Part shown: one piece after another, positions 40,797 to 48,552 of the stretch
How the letters are laid out: each line of letters starts with the position of its first letter
Numbering within the stretch: position 1 is the stretch's first letter
DNA from: a virus
DNA: 50,214 nt
Reading direction: 5' to 3' (one strand)
Virus record (IMG/VR): IMGVR_UViG_3300013126_000048
Location: 1 to 50,214 of that record
The notes under the pieces: model-generated
What the model was told of the DNA's origin: nothing
Databases searched by the model: none
Seen by the model: only the letters and a program-made list of their open reading frames with translations
Program-made: the position numbers and the translations under genes

Positions 40797-40806
40797 CAAT
40801 CTTAGG
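40797..40806 (-). promoter_or_regulatory. Weak copy of recurrent motif, CCTAAGATTG
   Basis: The minus strand reads CCTAAGATTGAGG, 20 bases before the portal ATG at 40776. CCTA and TT match other copies. Small hairpins (GCCT/AGGC, and GCGG/CCGC near 40817-40830) also lie in this divergent 76-base gap; the plus side holds no clear promoter I can name. Confidence 0.3.
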
Positions 40807-40852
40807 CTGTTCTCACGCGGCGGTATCCGCTAACATCGTCGGGGAAAAAATC

Positions 40853-42928
40853 ATGACACAACTCAACCTCGTTCAGCTGAACAACACGCCCGTTTTCACG
40901 ATCAACAGCACCGACCCCACCTACGCCCGCGTCCATGCAGGCATCTTCGACAAGAAGGGCGGGCGCTGGCTGTTTCCGGCATATGCGCCGTTTGGTCTAC
41001 TGGTCATCGCCGATCTGCGCAAGGTGGCTCCTGCGCTGAAGTACACCCCCGAAGTCGAAACGCACGTGGCGTACTTGGAGCTTATCCCCAAGCTCCTGAA
41101 AGAGCGATCCCTGCCTCCGGGCTTCAAGTTCCACGGCTTCACACCCTTTGACCACCAGCTCGAGGGGTTGTGCCTGATGCTGCACCACCCCCGATTCGCC
41201 TTGTGGTGGGAGCCGGGCTGCGGCAAGAGCCGTGTCCCCTTGGACCTGATGCGTGCGCAGCCTGGTCGACGCACGCTGATCTTGTCACAGAAGGTCACCT
41301 TGGAGAACTGGGTCGAGCAGACGCAGATCCACACGGGTGGGCAGCTGCGCGCCGCTGCTCTCATCGGCGACACCGCGCGGAAGCGCAAGATCTTGCGGAA
41401 CTACGATCAGTACGACGTCGTCGTTGCTAGCTACGGTACCGCTCGCAGCATGGGGCTGCCCCGACTGTACCGTCAGGCTCTCGCGCGCATCAAGGAGCTT
41501 GAAGCGAAGGGCAAGAAGCTGACGGAGTCGGGCCTGGCGACGCTGGTTCGCGCCGTGCGCCGCCTCGGTGAAGCTGACGAACAGATCGAGTACATCCAGA
41601 AGTGGGCTGACGGCATGTCGTTCGCCGATGTGGCCCGTGCGGTGGACGTCCAAGTGAAGACCGCGCCACAGTGGCTCGAGGACATCGACTACCAGATCTG
41701 CCTGGTGGACGAGAGCCAGAACATCAAGGAGTCGTCGTCAGCGCAGACGAAGACAATCGTCGAGCTCGGGAAGAAAGCAGGCCACCGCTACCTGATGTCG
41801 GGCACGCCCACGTCAGGCGACCCACGTCACCTGTACCCGCAGATGCGCTTCTTGTCGCCCGCCATCTTCCCCGAGGATTGGTTGCGGTTCTCAGACCTGT
41901 TCATCGTGCGGTCGCCGTTCAACAAGCGGATCGTCACCGGCTACAAGAACCTCAACATCATCAACGAACGCGTGGCGCGCGTCTCCGACAACAAGAAGAA
42001 GGAGGACTGCCTCGACCTCCCTGAGCGCGTCATCATCGACACACACGTCACGATGACGAAAGAGCAGATCGGGATCTACAACACGCTCATCAACGCCATG
42101 GGCATCGACCTGACTGCCTTCTTCGACAACCCGACAGGTACAGGGCTGGAAATCCAGAATGCCGCCACTCTGTTGAACAAGCTCGGCCAGGTGGCTTCGG
42201 GCTTCGTGCTGGACAACAGCGTGAAGACCAGCATGTGCGACGGCTGCCCGCACCTCAAGCAGTGCGTCGAAAAGAAGATCGTCCCGTACACGCCCGACTG
42301 CAAGGTCGCGCCAGAGCCCGCGCCCGAGACGGTGAACTACTTGAAGGAGAACCCCAAGCTCGACGCGCTGGATGAGATGCTCGACACCTTGCTCGAGGAC
42401 CCGTCGCGCAAGGTCATCATCTGGGCGTACTACCACGCCGAGCTCGACGCCATCCAGGCGCTGCTCGACAAGAAGGAGCTCAAGCACGAGCGCATGGACG
42501 GCAAGGCCACAGGCAGCCTGCAGGAGCGCATCACGCGCTTCAACAACGACCCGAATGTGCGCGTATATTTGGGGCAGATCGCAACAGGCGTCGGCATCAC
42601 ACTCAATGCTGCCACGTACATGATCTACTACAGCCTTGACTGGTCGCTGGAGAAGTACCTACAGTCCATCGACCGGAACTACCGGGCGGGTCAGGTCAAG
42701 AAGGTGACCGTCTACCGGCTGATCGCGAAGGGGACTGTTGACGAATACAAAGCGGCCGCGCTGAGTCAGAAAAAGGACCTCAGCACGGTGTTGACGGGCA
42801 AGCTCGCGTGCGTGTCATGTGCGAAGCGCATGGAGTGCTTGCAAGAGAACGTCGAGCTCTACGACCCCGGCTGCCTCTACCAGCGGTCGGCCAAGCGGAA
42901 GATCGCCAAAGCGGAGTTGCTCAAATGA
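40853..42928 (+). CDS. SNF2-type DEAD-like helicase with two C4 modules
   Basis: 691 residues from ATG 40853. Superfamily 2 signs: Walker A WWEPGCGKSR (118-127), TLILSQKVTLENW (motif Ia-like), DESQ (286-289, replacing DEAH/DExx), MSGTPTSGDP (316-), and a C-terminal helicase half with VIIWAYYHAELDA, YLGQIATGVGITL and QSIDRNYRAGQVKKVTVYRL. The last is close to the SNF2 Q-x2-D-R-x2-R-x-G-Q pattern. Two cysteine modules have identical spacing, C-x2-C-x5-C-x11-C: residues 462-483 and 653-674. Both end Y-x-P-x-C. They probably bind metal. SNF2-type phage helicases act on DNA in replication, recombination or repair. It overlaps the next gene (ATGA). Confidence 0.88.
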   Translation: MTQLNLVQLNNTPVFTINSTDPTYARVHAGIFDKKGGRWLFPAYAPFGLLVIADLRKVAPALKYTPEVETHVAYLELIPKLLKERSLPPGFKFHGFTPFDHQLEGLCLMLHHPRFALWWEPGCGKSRVPLDLMRAQPGRRTLILSQKVTLENWVEQTQIHTGGQLRAAALIGDTARKRKILRNYDQYDVVVASYGTARSMGLPRLYRQALARIKELEAKGKKLTESGLATLVRAVRRLGEADEQIEYIQKWADGMSFADVARAVDVQVKTAPQWLEDIDYQICLVDESQNIKESSSAQTKTIVELGKKAGHRYLMSGTPTSGDPRHLYPQMRFLSPAIFPEDWLRFSDLFIVRSPFNKRIVTGYKNLNIINERVARVSDNKKKEDCLDLPERVIIDTHVTMTKEQIGIYNTLINAMGIDLTAFFDNPTGTGLEIQNAATLLNKLGQVASGFVLDNSVKTSMCDGCPHLKQCVEKKIVPYTPDCKVAPEPAPETVNYLKENPKLDALDEMLDTLLEDPSRKVIIWAYYHAELDAIQALLDKKELKHERMDGKATGSLQERITRFNNDPNVRVYLGQIATGVGITLNAATYMIYYSLDWSLEKYLQSIDRNYRAGQVKKVTVYRLIAKGTVDEYKAAALSQKKDLSTVLTGKLACVSCAKRMECLQENVELYDPGCLYQRSAKRKIAKAELLK

Positions 42929-43374
42929 AAGTCATCCTCGAGACCGCCGACCTGATCCGCATCATCGGCGCCCACTTCGGCTCCGAGTTCGACACGGAAA
43001 ACGTGACCATCAGAACGGACCCTTTTGAGGTAGAAGTAAGAGGGATCCCTTTGCCAACCGGCGAAAAGGCTCCCTCGGCGCCGCCGCGCACAACCCCACC
43101 ACCACGGATGACTCTGGTGGACGACCCTGAACCTTTTGCCCCCGACGCCGACGACGCCGAACGCGTCGCTCGCCGCGCTGACGACAACGCCAGCGTGGAT
43201 CCGCCGCCGCCTGGCATGGATGAGTCGGAAGCCATGGACGTGAACGGGTCCCCTATGGCCTTGATCGAGCAGTCCCGTCGGCTGCAGGCCGAGCTGGACC
43301 AGAACCGACCCGCGCCGCAACGCAAAGGCGGCAGCAGCCGCGCCCCCACCGACTTCCACGATGAGGTGACTTGA
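42925..43374 (+). CDS. Small protein coupled between helicase and nuclease
   Basis: 149 residues from ATG 42925 (overlap ATGA with the helicase). The first 40 are ordered (KVILETADLIRIIGAHFGSE, EVEVRGI); the rest is a Pro/Asp/Ala-rich disordered acidic tail. No motif recognised. Coupled to the downstream nuclease by TGATG, suggesting a shared role. Confidence 0.65.
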   Translation: MKVILETADLIRIIGAHFGSEFDTENVTIRTDPFEVEVRGIPLPTGEKAPSAPPRTTPPPRMTLVDDPEPFAPDADDAERVARRADDNASVDPPPPGMDESEAMDVNGSPMALIEQSRRLQAELDQNRPAPQRKGGSSRAPTDFHDEVT

Positions 43375-44267
43375 TGACTGATGGGAAGCCCAAAGAATCC
43401 CGTACCGACAAGCTGCTGCGCATCCTGCAGGTCCCTGATGACTTCAAGGACCCGACCCTGCCGAGCGGGGTGTTCTCCCACAGCCAATACAACGCCTGGC
43501 AGATCTGCGGCCAGGCATACGAGTACAAGTACATCACGAAGTACAGCACGCCCGAGTACGTCGCCACCGCCAACGGCAGCGCCATCCACAGTGGCATCGA
43601 ACACGCCTTGCTGGAGAAGATGGCCGGCAAGGTCCCTGACGTCGTCGAAGGGCTGGAGATGATCTCCAAGATCCTGGACGACAAAGCGCAGAACATCGTT
43701 GACTGGTCGGTCGGCGGTGATGACGCGATGGACTTGAACAGGCTGAAGAAGAAGGCTCAGCGACTGTACAAGACGTTCTATCTGCACGCACTGCCGCGGA
43801 TCAACCCTCTCGCCATCGAGAAGGGCTTCGCCAAGCGTCTGGGCGACGTGCCGGTCATCGGCTACATCGACCTGGTCGACGAAGTGCCCGCGTTGGAAGT
43901 TCCCGGGATGACCCCCGAAGAACTGGCGCTGGCACCGAAGAAGCGAGTGACGGTGGACTTCAAGAATCCGCGCGCCAAGTGGTCCAAGGCGCAGCTGGAC
44001 ACGAACACGCAACTGACCATGTACGCCTTTGTTGAAGGCACCCCCGACGTGCGCATCGATCAGTTTGTGGACCTCAAAAGTGGCCCGGTCTACCACAGAG
44101 GCGACAGCACACGCACTCCGCTTGACACGGAGATCCTCGTCGACCACGTGAACGAAGTGGCGGACTTCATCCGCAAGGGTGTCTTCCCCAAAGCAGCCAT
44201 CGGCAGCTGGGGCTGCAACAAAGACCACTGCAGCTTCTGGTCCATCTGCCGCGGTAAGAAACGCTGA
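43374..44267 (+). CDS. Cas4/AddB-like PD-(D/E)XK nuclease with iron-sulphur Cys set
   Basis: 297 residues from ATG 43374 (an upstream TTG is less likely). Order fits the RecB-like family: first Cys C45 in NAWQICGQAYEYKY, His72 in GSAIHSGIE, Asp166 in GYIDLVDE, the catalytic V-D-F-K (Asp195, Lys197), Gln213, then C281, C286 and C292 near the end. The 1+3 cysteine layout is that of Cas4 and AddB enzymes with a 4Fe-4S cluster. Such phage nucleases resect DNA ends for recombination or replication. A second protein of the same layout is at 48553-49371. The operon with a helicase supports an end-processing complex. Confidence 0.85.
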   Translation: MTDGKPKESRTDKLLRILQVPDDFKDPTLPSGVFSHSQYNAWQICGQAYEYKYITKYSTPEYVATANGSAIHSGIEHALLEKMAGKVPDVVEGLEMISKILDDKAQNIVDWSVGGDDAMDLNRLKKKAQRLYKTFYLHALPRINPLAIEKGFAKRLGDVPVIGYIDLVDEVPALEVPGMTPEELALAPKKRVTVDFKNPRAKWSKAQLDTNTQLTMYAFVEGTPDVRIDQFVDLKSGPVYHRGDSTRTPLDTEILVDHVNEVADFIRKGVFPKAAIGSWGCNKDHCSFWSICRGKKR

Positions 44268-44290
44268 TCTGGAAACCTCAAGGAGCACAC

Positions 44291-44716
44291 ATGGCCCTGA
44301 AGCTCGAGAACAAATGCACCCGTTGTGGGCGCGTCACATCCACCGAAGTGCAGAACTTCGCCGAAGCCGCCAAGGTCGAAGAGACGGAAGCGAAGCGTGC
44401 GGCCGTCGTCAACGACATCAAGCAGTTCCTGGCCGGCATTCCGCCGGAACACCTGCCTGACCTGTTCATCGTCCGCAGGGGCCAGGAGCACGTCGTGCAG
44501 ACGTACCTCTGCGAAGACGAGGACGCCAAGCGCGCATGCGCGAAGCGCGTCGACACGCTCGTCGACGAGTGCAAGACTTTCGACCCGCGGAAGCCCAAGA
44601 CAAAGAAGCCGGCTGACGCACCGGCTGCGCCCGAAGCTCCGGCCGAGCCTGCGGCGGCCCCGACCCCGACCACGCCCAAGAAGAACGACAAGACGAACAC
44701 TGCCGCCAAGCAGTAG
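44291..44716 (+). CDS. Small protein with N-terminal CxxC and Ala/Pro/Lys tail
   Basis: 141 residues. Starts LKLENKCTRCGRVTS, one CxxC pair; a second Cys pair is LCEDEDAKRACAKRV (near residues 75-88). The middle is helical and the last 45 residues a Lys/Pro/Ala/Thr tail. It resembles small phage zinc-binding DNA-associated proteins, but no family was recognised. Good ribosome site (AAGGAGCACAC) before ATG 44291. Confidence 0.65.
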   Translation: MALKLENKCTRCGRVTSTEVQNFAEAAKVEETEAKRAAVVNDIKQFLAGIPPEHLPDLFIVRRGQEHVVQTYLCEDEDAKRACAKRVDTLVDECKTFDPRKPKTKKPADAPAAPEAPAEPAAAPTPTTPKKNDKTNTAAKQ

Positions 44717-44738
44717 TTCGCCATGAAGGAGAACGCCC

Positions 44739-44903
44739 GTGGACAAGTACGGTGTTGAAGAGGAAGAGCTCCTCGCGGACAAAACCGCGCAAGATCGGAC
44801 CGTGTGTCCGGTTTGCAAAACGCCTCTACGCCCCGTCGACGAGACGGGCGTTCTCCTTTGCCCCAAGTGCGGCTCCAAGCCTTTTGAAAAGGCAGGTCGC
44901 TGA
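44739..44903 (+). CDS. 54-residue zinc-ribbon protein
   Basis: GTG 44739 behind AAGGAGAACGCCC; the protein reads MDKYGVEEEELLADKTAQDR, then VCPVCKTPL and LCPKCGSKPFEK. The two CxxC pairs make a complete zinc ribbon. Its stop overlaps the next start (TGATG). Likely a small nucleic-acid or protein-binding factor. Confidence 0.7.
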   Translation: MDKYGVEEEELLADKTAQDRTVCPVCKTPLRPVDETGVLLCPKCGSKPFEKAGR

Positions 44904-45160
44904 TGGCTACCCGCACTGCTCCTGACGAACTGGCGCAACTGAAGCGCAAATTGGCCGCGAACCAACACTTGATCGACAAGCTCAAGATGATTCGCGCGCT
45001 GCACACGGTCACGTACACCTCCACGAAGCTCGTGGATGCCATGGCCGTGGAGTTCTACTACGCCATCGGGGACGTTCTCGAAGGCCAACAACCCCAAGAG
45101 CTCAAGCTCAATGTGATCAACAAGGAGGAGTTCTTGAAGGAGATTCAAGATGGCTCGTAA
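44903..45160 (+). CDS. Small helical protein, unrecognised
   Basis: 85 residues, helical and Lys/Leu-rich (DELAQLKRKLAANQHLIDKL), with a central VEFYYAIGDVLEG. Its stop overlaps the next start. No motif recognised. Confidence 0.65.
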   Translation: MATRTAPDELAQLKRKLAANQHLIDKLKMIRALHTVTYTSTKLVDAMAVEFYYAIGDVLEGQQPQELKLNVINKEEFLKEIQDGS

Positions 45161-45449
45161 GCGCAAGGCAGCCCCCGCCATGGACTGGTATGGCGCGGTG
45201 TCTGCCGCGAAACCCATTCTGCTCATGACCATCGAGTTCTTGATCCACACCAAACGCCTGGCGCCGTACAGCAAGGCTTTGCGCCTGCTCAGCATCGCCG
45301 TGAACCAGGCCTTGGCTGACAGCGACGACGACGTGGTGGTCGCCGCCGTACGCAAGACCCAGAAGCAGCTGACCGGGCTGAACGCCGCAACACCGGCAAA
45401 AGGGCGCGCGGTGTTGAAGAAGCTCAAGACGCAGATCGCTGAACTCTGA
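45150..45449 (+). CDS. Small basic helical protein, unrecognised
   Basis: 99 residues beginning RKRKAAPAMDWYGAVSAAKP, then ILLMTIEFLIHTKRLAPYSK and repeated basic helices. It overlaps the previous gene by 11 bases. A DNA-binding role is possible from the charge but no fold was recognised. Confidence 0.65.
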   Translation: MARKRKAAPAMDWYGAVSAAKPILLMTIEFLIHTKRLAPYSKALRLLSIAVNQALADSDDDVVVAAVRKTQKQLTGLNAATPAKGRAVLKKLKTQIAEL

Positions 45450-45474
45450 CCCGCCTACTGCTACTGGAGAAGCC

Positions 45475-46392
45475 ATGACCGAAGCCAAGGCCAAGAAGAA
45501 CGCACGCTCGGCGCCGCTGAACGGCCCTGTGTCTGAGGTGCCCCTCGCCAACATCGTCCTGCGTCAAGCGAACGTGCGCAGTGAGTACACGAACATGGAC
45601 GCCATGGTCAGCAGCATTCGGGCTGAGGGCGTCATTCAGCCGGTGACACTGGTACACATCCTGGATGAAGCCGGGGAACGCACCGGAAAGGGCGAGCTGA
45701 TCGCGGGGTACCGCAGGTACTTCGCTGCCAAGAAGGCCGGGCTCACAACGCTGCCCGCGCACTTTGTGTCAGCGGACGAACATCGACGGCACCGGTTGGC
45801 CATGATCGAGAACCTGCAGCGCGAAGACATGAACCCGATGGATCGCGCAGCGGGTATCAAGAAGATGATGGACGACGAGTCTCTCGACCAGAAGGGCGCC
45901 GCCGGCAGTTTGGGCGTGTCTGAGAGCTACGTGTCGCAGCACCTGGCGCTGCTCAGCCTGCCCAGCCGCGCACAGAGCGCGGTGCGCAGTGGGCGCCTGG
46001 AGATGACGCATGCGCGAACCCTGGGCCGGCTGAAGGACGACGAGACGATCCTGGGCTTGCTCAAAGAGGCGCAGACCCTGACGGCCAGTGACCTGAACAG
46101 CCGGGTCGACCTCCTGCTGTCAAAGGAGAAGGCTCGCGCTGCCAAAGCAGCGGAGAAGAGCGAGAAGGGGTCTCGTCGCAGCGCCAGTACCGACAGCAAC
46201 GACGAAGCGCCGGCTCGCAAGAGCCTGGCGGAGCAGTACGCCGACGCCGAGCTCGCGCCCCTGAACAAGACCGACCTGCGCAACGAGCTGCGGGCGCGGG
46301 CGGAGAAGCTGCAGAACGCCAAGACCGAGTCCAGTCGCAACGAGCACAAGTTCGTGCTCAAAGGGCTGGAGATCGCTGCCGGCCTGAAGTGA
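45475..46392 (+). CDS. ParB/Spo0J-type protein
   Basis: 305 residues. The ParB N-terminal domain is clear: VPLANIVLRQANVRSEYT, IRAEGVIQPVTLVH, GELIAGYRRYFAAKKAG (ParB box with Arg-Arg), then IENLQREDMNPMDRAAGI. A helix-turn-helix (GAAGSLGVSESYVSQHLALL) follows and the C-terminus is charged. It may partition the phage genome, regulate transcription, or act on DNA as other phage ParB-like proteins do. No ParA is visible here. The start follows CTGGAGAAGCC. Confidence 0.85.
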   Translation: MTEAKAKKNARSAPLNGPVSEVPLANIVLRQANVRSEYTNMDAMVSSIRAEGVIQPVTLVHILDEAGERTGKGELIAGYRRYFAAKKAGLTTLPAHFVSADEHRRHRLAMIENLQREDMNPMDRAAGIKKMMDDESLDQKGAAGSLGVSESYVSQHLALLSLPSRAQSAVRSGRLEMTHARTLGRLKDDETILGLLKEAQTLTASDLNSRVDLLLSKEKARAAKAAEKSEKGSRRSASTDSNDEAPARKSLAEQYADAELAPLNKTDLRNELRARAEKLQNAKTESSRNEHKFVLKGLEIAAGLK

Positions 46393-46395
46393 AAT

Positions 46396-47226
46396 TCACG
46401 CAGTAAAGACGTCCTCGGTGTCGCTGATGCGCATGCCCTCGAGGCGTGTGCGGAGGCGCGCCAGGACGTCTTGCTTGATCTGCCGGACCCTCTCTGATGA
46501 GAGCTCCAGGCGGTTCGAGATCTGTCGAAGGTTCTTGTGCTCTTCGCGAACGCCGAAGTAGGCCAGGACGATGTACCGGTCGCGCACCTTGAAGCCGAGC
46601 TCCATCAAGGTGGCGTGGATTTGCTCAGCGCCGTAGGTGTTCAGCAGAGAACGCTCGAGGTCGTCGTCCATCCGATGCTCGTCGATGACCTCGCTGGGCT
46701 CGAGCACCACCACGGCTGCGTCGTTCTCGATGGTTTCGCCCATGCGACGGCGCAGCCGGAGCGCTTTCTGTCGGTAGGCGGGCACGTGCACCAGACCTGA
46801 ATTGTCCAGCTCCTCGCGGATCTTTTCCCGGATCCACCACGCAGCGTACGTGAGAAAGCGGGTACCGACCCGCAGGTCGAAACGGTCAACTGCGACAAGA
46901 AGCCCCAGATTGCCGGCTGAGATGAGCGACTTCAGAACATCGATTTTGTAGTTGTGGCCGCGTGCCTGACGGGCGTAGTCTTTGGCGACTTTGATCACGA
47001 ACCGAAGCGCGCCTTCGATGAGCTTGTCGCGTGGTCGGTAGTTGCGCGGCGCATTGCACTGCTTGCAGGCCTTGTGCACCTCGCCGACCGGAAATGCCCA
47101 CTTGCACTTGGTACAAGTACGATACTGTACAAAAAGCGCCCGCTCCTCGGCAGCGGACAGCAGAACGCAGTCCCGCACATCCTGGTAGTACGCCTCCATT
47201 GTGCGGTCATCGTCCCCGTCCGTCAT
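46396..47226 (-). CDS. Sigma-70-family factor with an internal zinc ribbon
   Basis: 276 residues from ATG 47226 (GGGGAGGGTC upstream). Region 1.2: MEAYYQDVRDCVLLSAAEE. A C-x2-C-x12-C-x2-C ribbon (Cys 38, 41, 54, 57) sits where bacterial sigma-70 has its non-conserved region. Region 2: LIEGALRFVIKVAKDYA, SLISAGNLGLLVAVDRFD, GTRFLTYAAWWIREKIREEL, with Tyr127, Trp130 and Trp131 for -10 opening. Region 4.2: LRQISNRLELSSERVRQIKQ. It is the only minus-strand gene in this arm, convergent with ParB (3-base gap) and divergent from the gene at 47363. It probably serves the phage polymerase, though redirection of host polymerase is possible. Confidence 0.9.
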   Translation of the reverse strand: MTDGDDDRTMEAYYQDVRDCVLLSAAEERALFVQYRTCTKCKWAFPVGEVHKACKQCNAPRNYRPRDKLIEGALRFVIKVAKDYARQARGHNYKIDVLKSLISAGNLGLLVAVDRFDLRVGTRFLTYAAWWIREKIREELDNSGLVHVPAYRQKALRLRRRMGETIENDAAVVVLEPSEVIDEHRMDDDLERSLLNTYGAEQIHATLMELGFKVRDRYIVLAYFGVREEHKNLRQISNRLELSSERVRQIKQDVLARLRTRLEGMRISDTEDVFTA

Positions 47227-47362
47227 CGTCCCAGACCCTCCCCGCTGAGCCTTGATACACCAGGCTTGGCTCTTGCGCCGCACATACGATGCGGGTAGCG
47301 TACCACCCGCCTCTCACGGCAATCCAGAAGATCCGACGCTCAAAAAAACCAAGGTAGACAAC

Positions 47363-48478
47363 ATGGCGAAGCAGAAAGAGACGAAGTCTCAGACGTCCTC
47401 CACTTCCGCGGACGTCAAGCCCGAAACCCCCAACCAAGAGACCACCCAGATGGCCACCGACAAGACGGAGGGGGCCTCGACGGCGCTGGTCCCCGCTTCC
47501 CAGAACGCTGCGCCCGCGATCGTCCCGGCTGGGAATGACAACATGGCCCGCAACAAGGCCTTGGCCGATCGGCTGCCGCCCCAGTACCGCGAAGACGTGC
47601 TCTTCATGATCCGCCCGTCGCCGGACCAGTTCTTCGACCTCGTGTCGAAGATGGAAGGCGAGAGCCAGGGCGCGATGATGGAGCTCATCAAGAAGACCCG
47701 GCCCAAGAAGCAGGGTGCGCACACGTCGAACGACGGCTTCTCGCCGACGCAGCTGCGTGTGAACCAGGGCACCGGCAACGACCCGGCCAAGCCGCCCAAG
47801 CACCCGCCCGGCAACTTCTACTCGACCGACAGCCGGGACATGAACGACGAGATCGAGTGCGTCGTCCTGGGCTTCTACGAGGGCCGGACCATGTGGCCGC
47901 CGCGTGATGCAGGCGGCGAAACCGGCAAGGCACCGCTCTGCTACTCGTTCGACCGCAAGATGGGCAGCCGCTACGGCGACTGCGCCAGCTGCCCGAACGC
48001 GTCGAAGAAGTACACCGAGGGCGGCTGCACGCGTGAGATCACCGCGTGGGTGATGGACCGGGCCATGACCGGCATCTACGAGGTGAAGTTCAGCAAGAGC
48101 TCCATCGGTGGCGGCGAGGCGCTGGCGCGCGTCATGAAGACGGCCAAGTTCCTGTGGGAGCGCTGGTTCGTCATCAAGAACGAGGCCCGCACCGAAGGTG
48201 ACCGTCGCTGGTACGTGACGACCGCCAAGCCGTTCAGCGATCCGAAGAAGCCGGACGCGACGTTCACGGACGTCGCGCTGCACCCGCTGTACGAGGGCCT
48301 GTCGCGCCTCATGGACGCCGACGTGTACTACCCGGCGCTGGCCGACGTGTACGACCGCGCCAAGAACAGCACCGACGCTGGCGGCCCCGTCAGCTCCGGT
48401 GTCGATGAGCAGAAGCTGCTCGGGAACGCCGCGTCCGACGGTTCGCCGGACTACAGCGGCGACAACCCGAACGTCTGA
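47363..48478 (+). CDS. Cys-motif protein of replication module (possible ssDNA-binding)
   Basis: 371 residues from ATG 47363. The first 70 are a disordered Thr/Ser/Glu-rich stretch. The central part has DEIECVVLGFYEGRTMWPP, then YGDCASCPNASKKYTEGGC (C-x2-C-x10-C), ITAWVMDRAMTGIYEVKFSK and FVIKNEARTEGDRRWYV. The alternating strands around a cysteine motif suggest an OB-type, nucleic-acid-binding fold, and the neighbours are nuclease and primase genes. This is the sort of place a phage ssDNA-binding protein would occupy, but no family is clearly recognised. A strong terminator follows. Confidence 0.65.
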   Translation: MAKQKETKSQTSSTSADVKPETPNQETTQMATDKTEGASTALVPASQNAAPAIVPAGNDNMARNKALADRLPPQYREDVLFMIRPSPDQFFDLVSKMEGESQGAMMELIKKTRPKKQGAHTSNDGFSPTQLRVNQGTGNDPAKPPKHPPGNFYSTDSRDMNDEIECVVLGFYEGRTMWPPRDAGGETGKAPLCYSFDRKMGSRYGDCASCPNASKKYTEGGCTREITAWVMDRAMTGIYEVKFSKSSIGGGEALARVMKTAKFLWERWFVIKNEARTEGDRRWYVTTAKPFSDPKKPDATFTDVALHPLYEGLSRLMDADVYYPALADVYDRAKNSTDAGGPVSSGVDEQKLLGNAASDGSPDYSGDNPNV

Positions 48479-48493
48479 GCCCCTGTGGGGGCG

Positions 48494-48529
48494 GGCACCA
48501 CCCTGGTGATGGGGTGGTGCCTTCTTTTG
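48494..48529 (+). terminator. Intrinsic terminator after the Cys-motif protein
   Basis: A 10-bp stem (GGCACCACCC at 48494-48503 / GGGTGGTGCC at 48512-48521) with an 8-base loop, followed by TTCTTTTG. It lies 16 bases past the stop at 48478, before the next gene. Confidence 0.85.
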
Positions 48530-48552
48530 TCGTCGCCTACCCCGGAGCTCCC

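Noticed and set aside
42565-42577. CGTATATTTGGGG on the plus strand, resembling the promoter motif
   Set aside because: It lies inside the helicase coding region, about 350 bases from the next start, and reads as coding sequence (VRVYLGQ).
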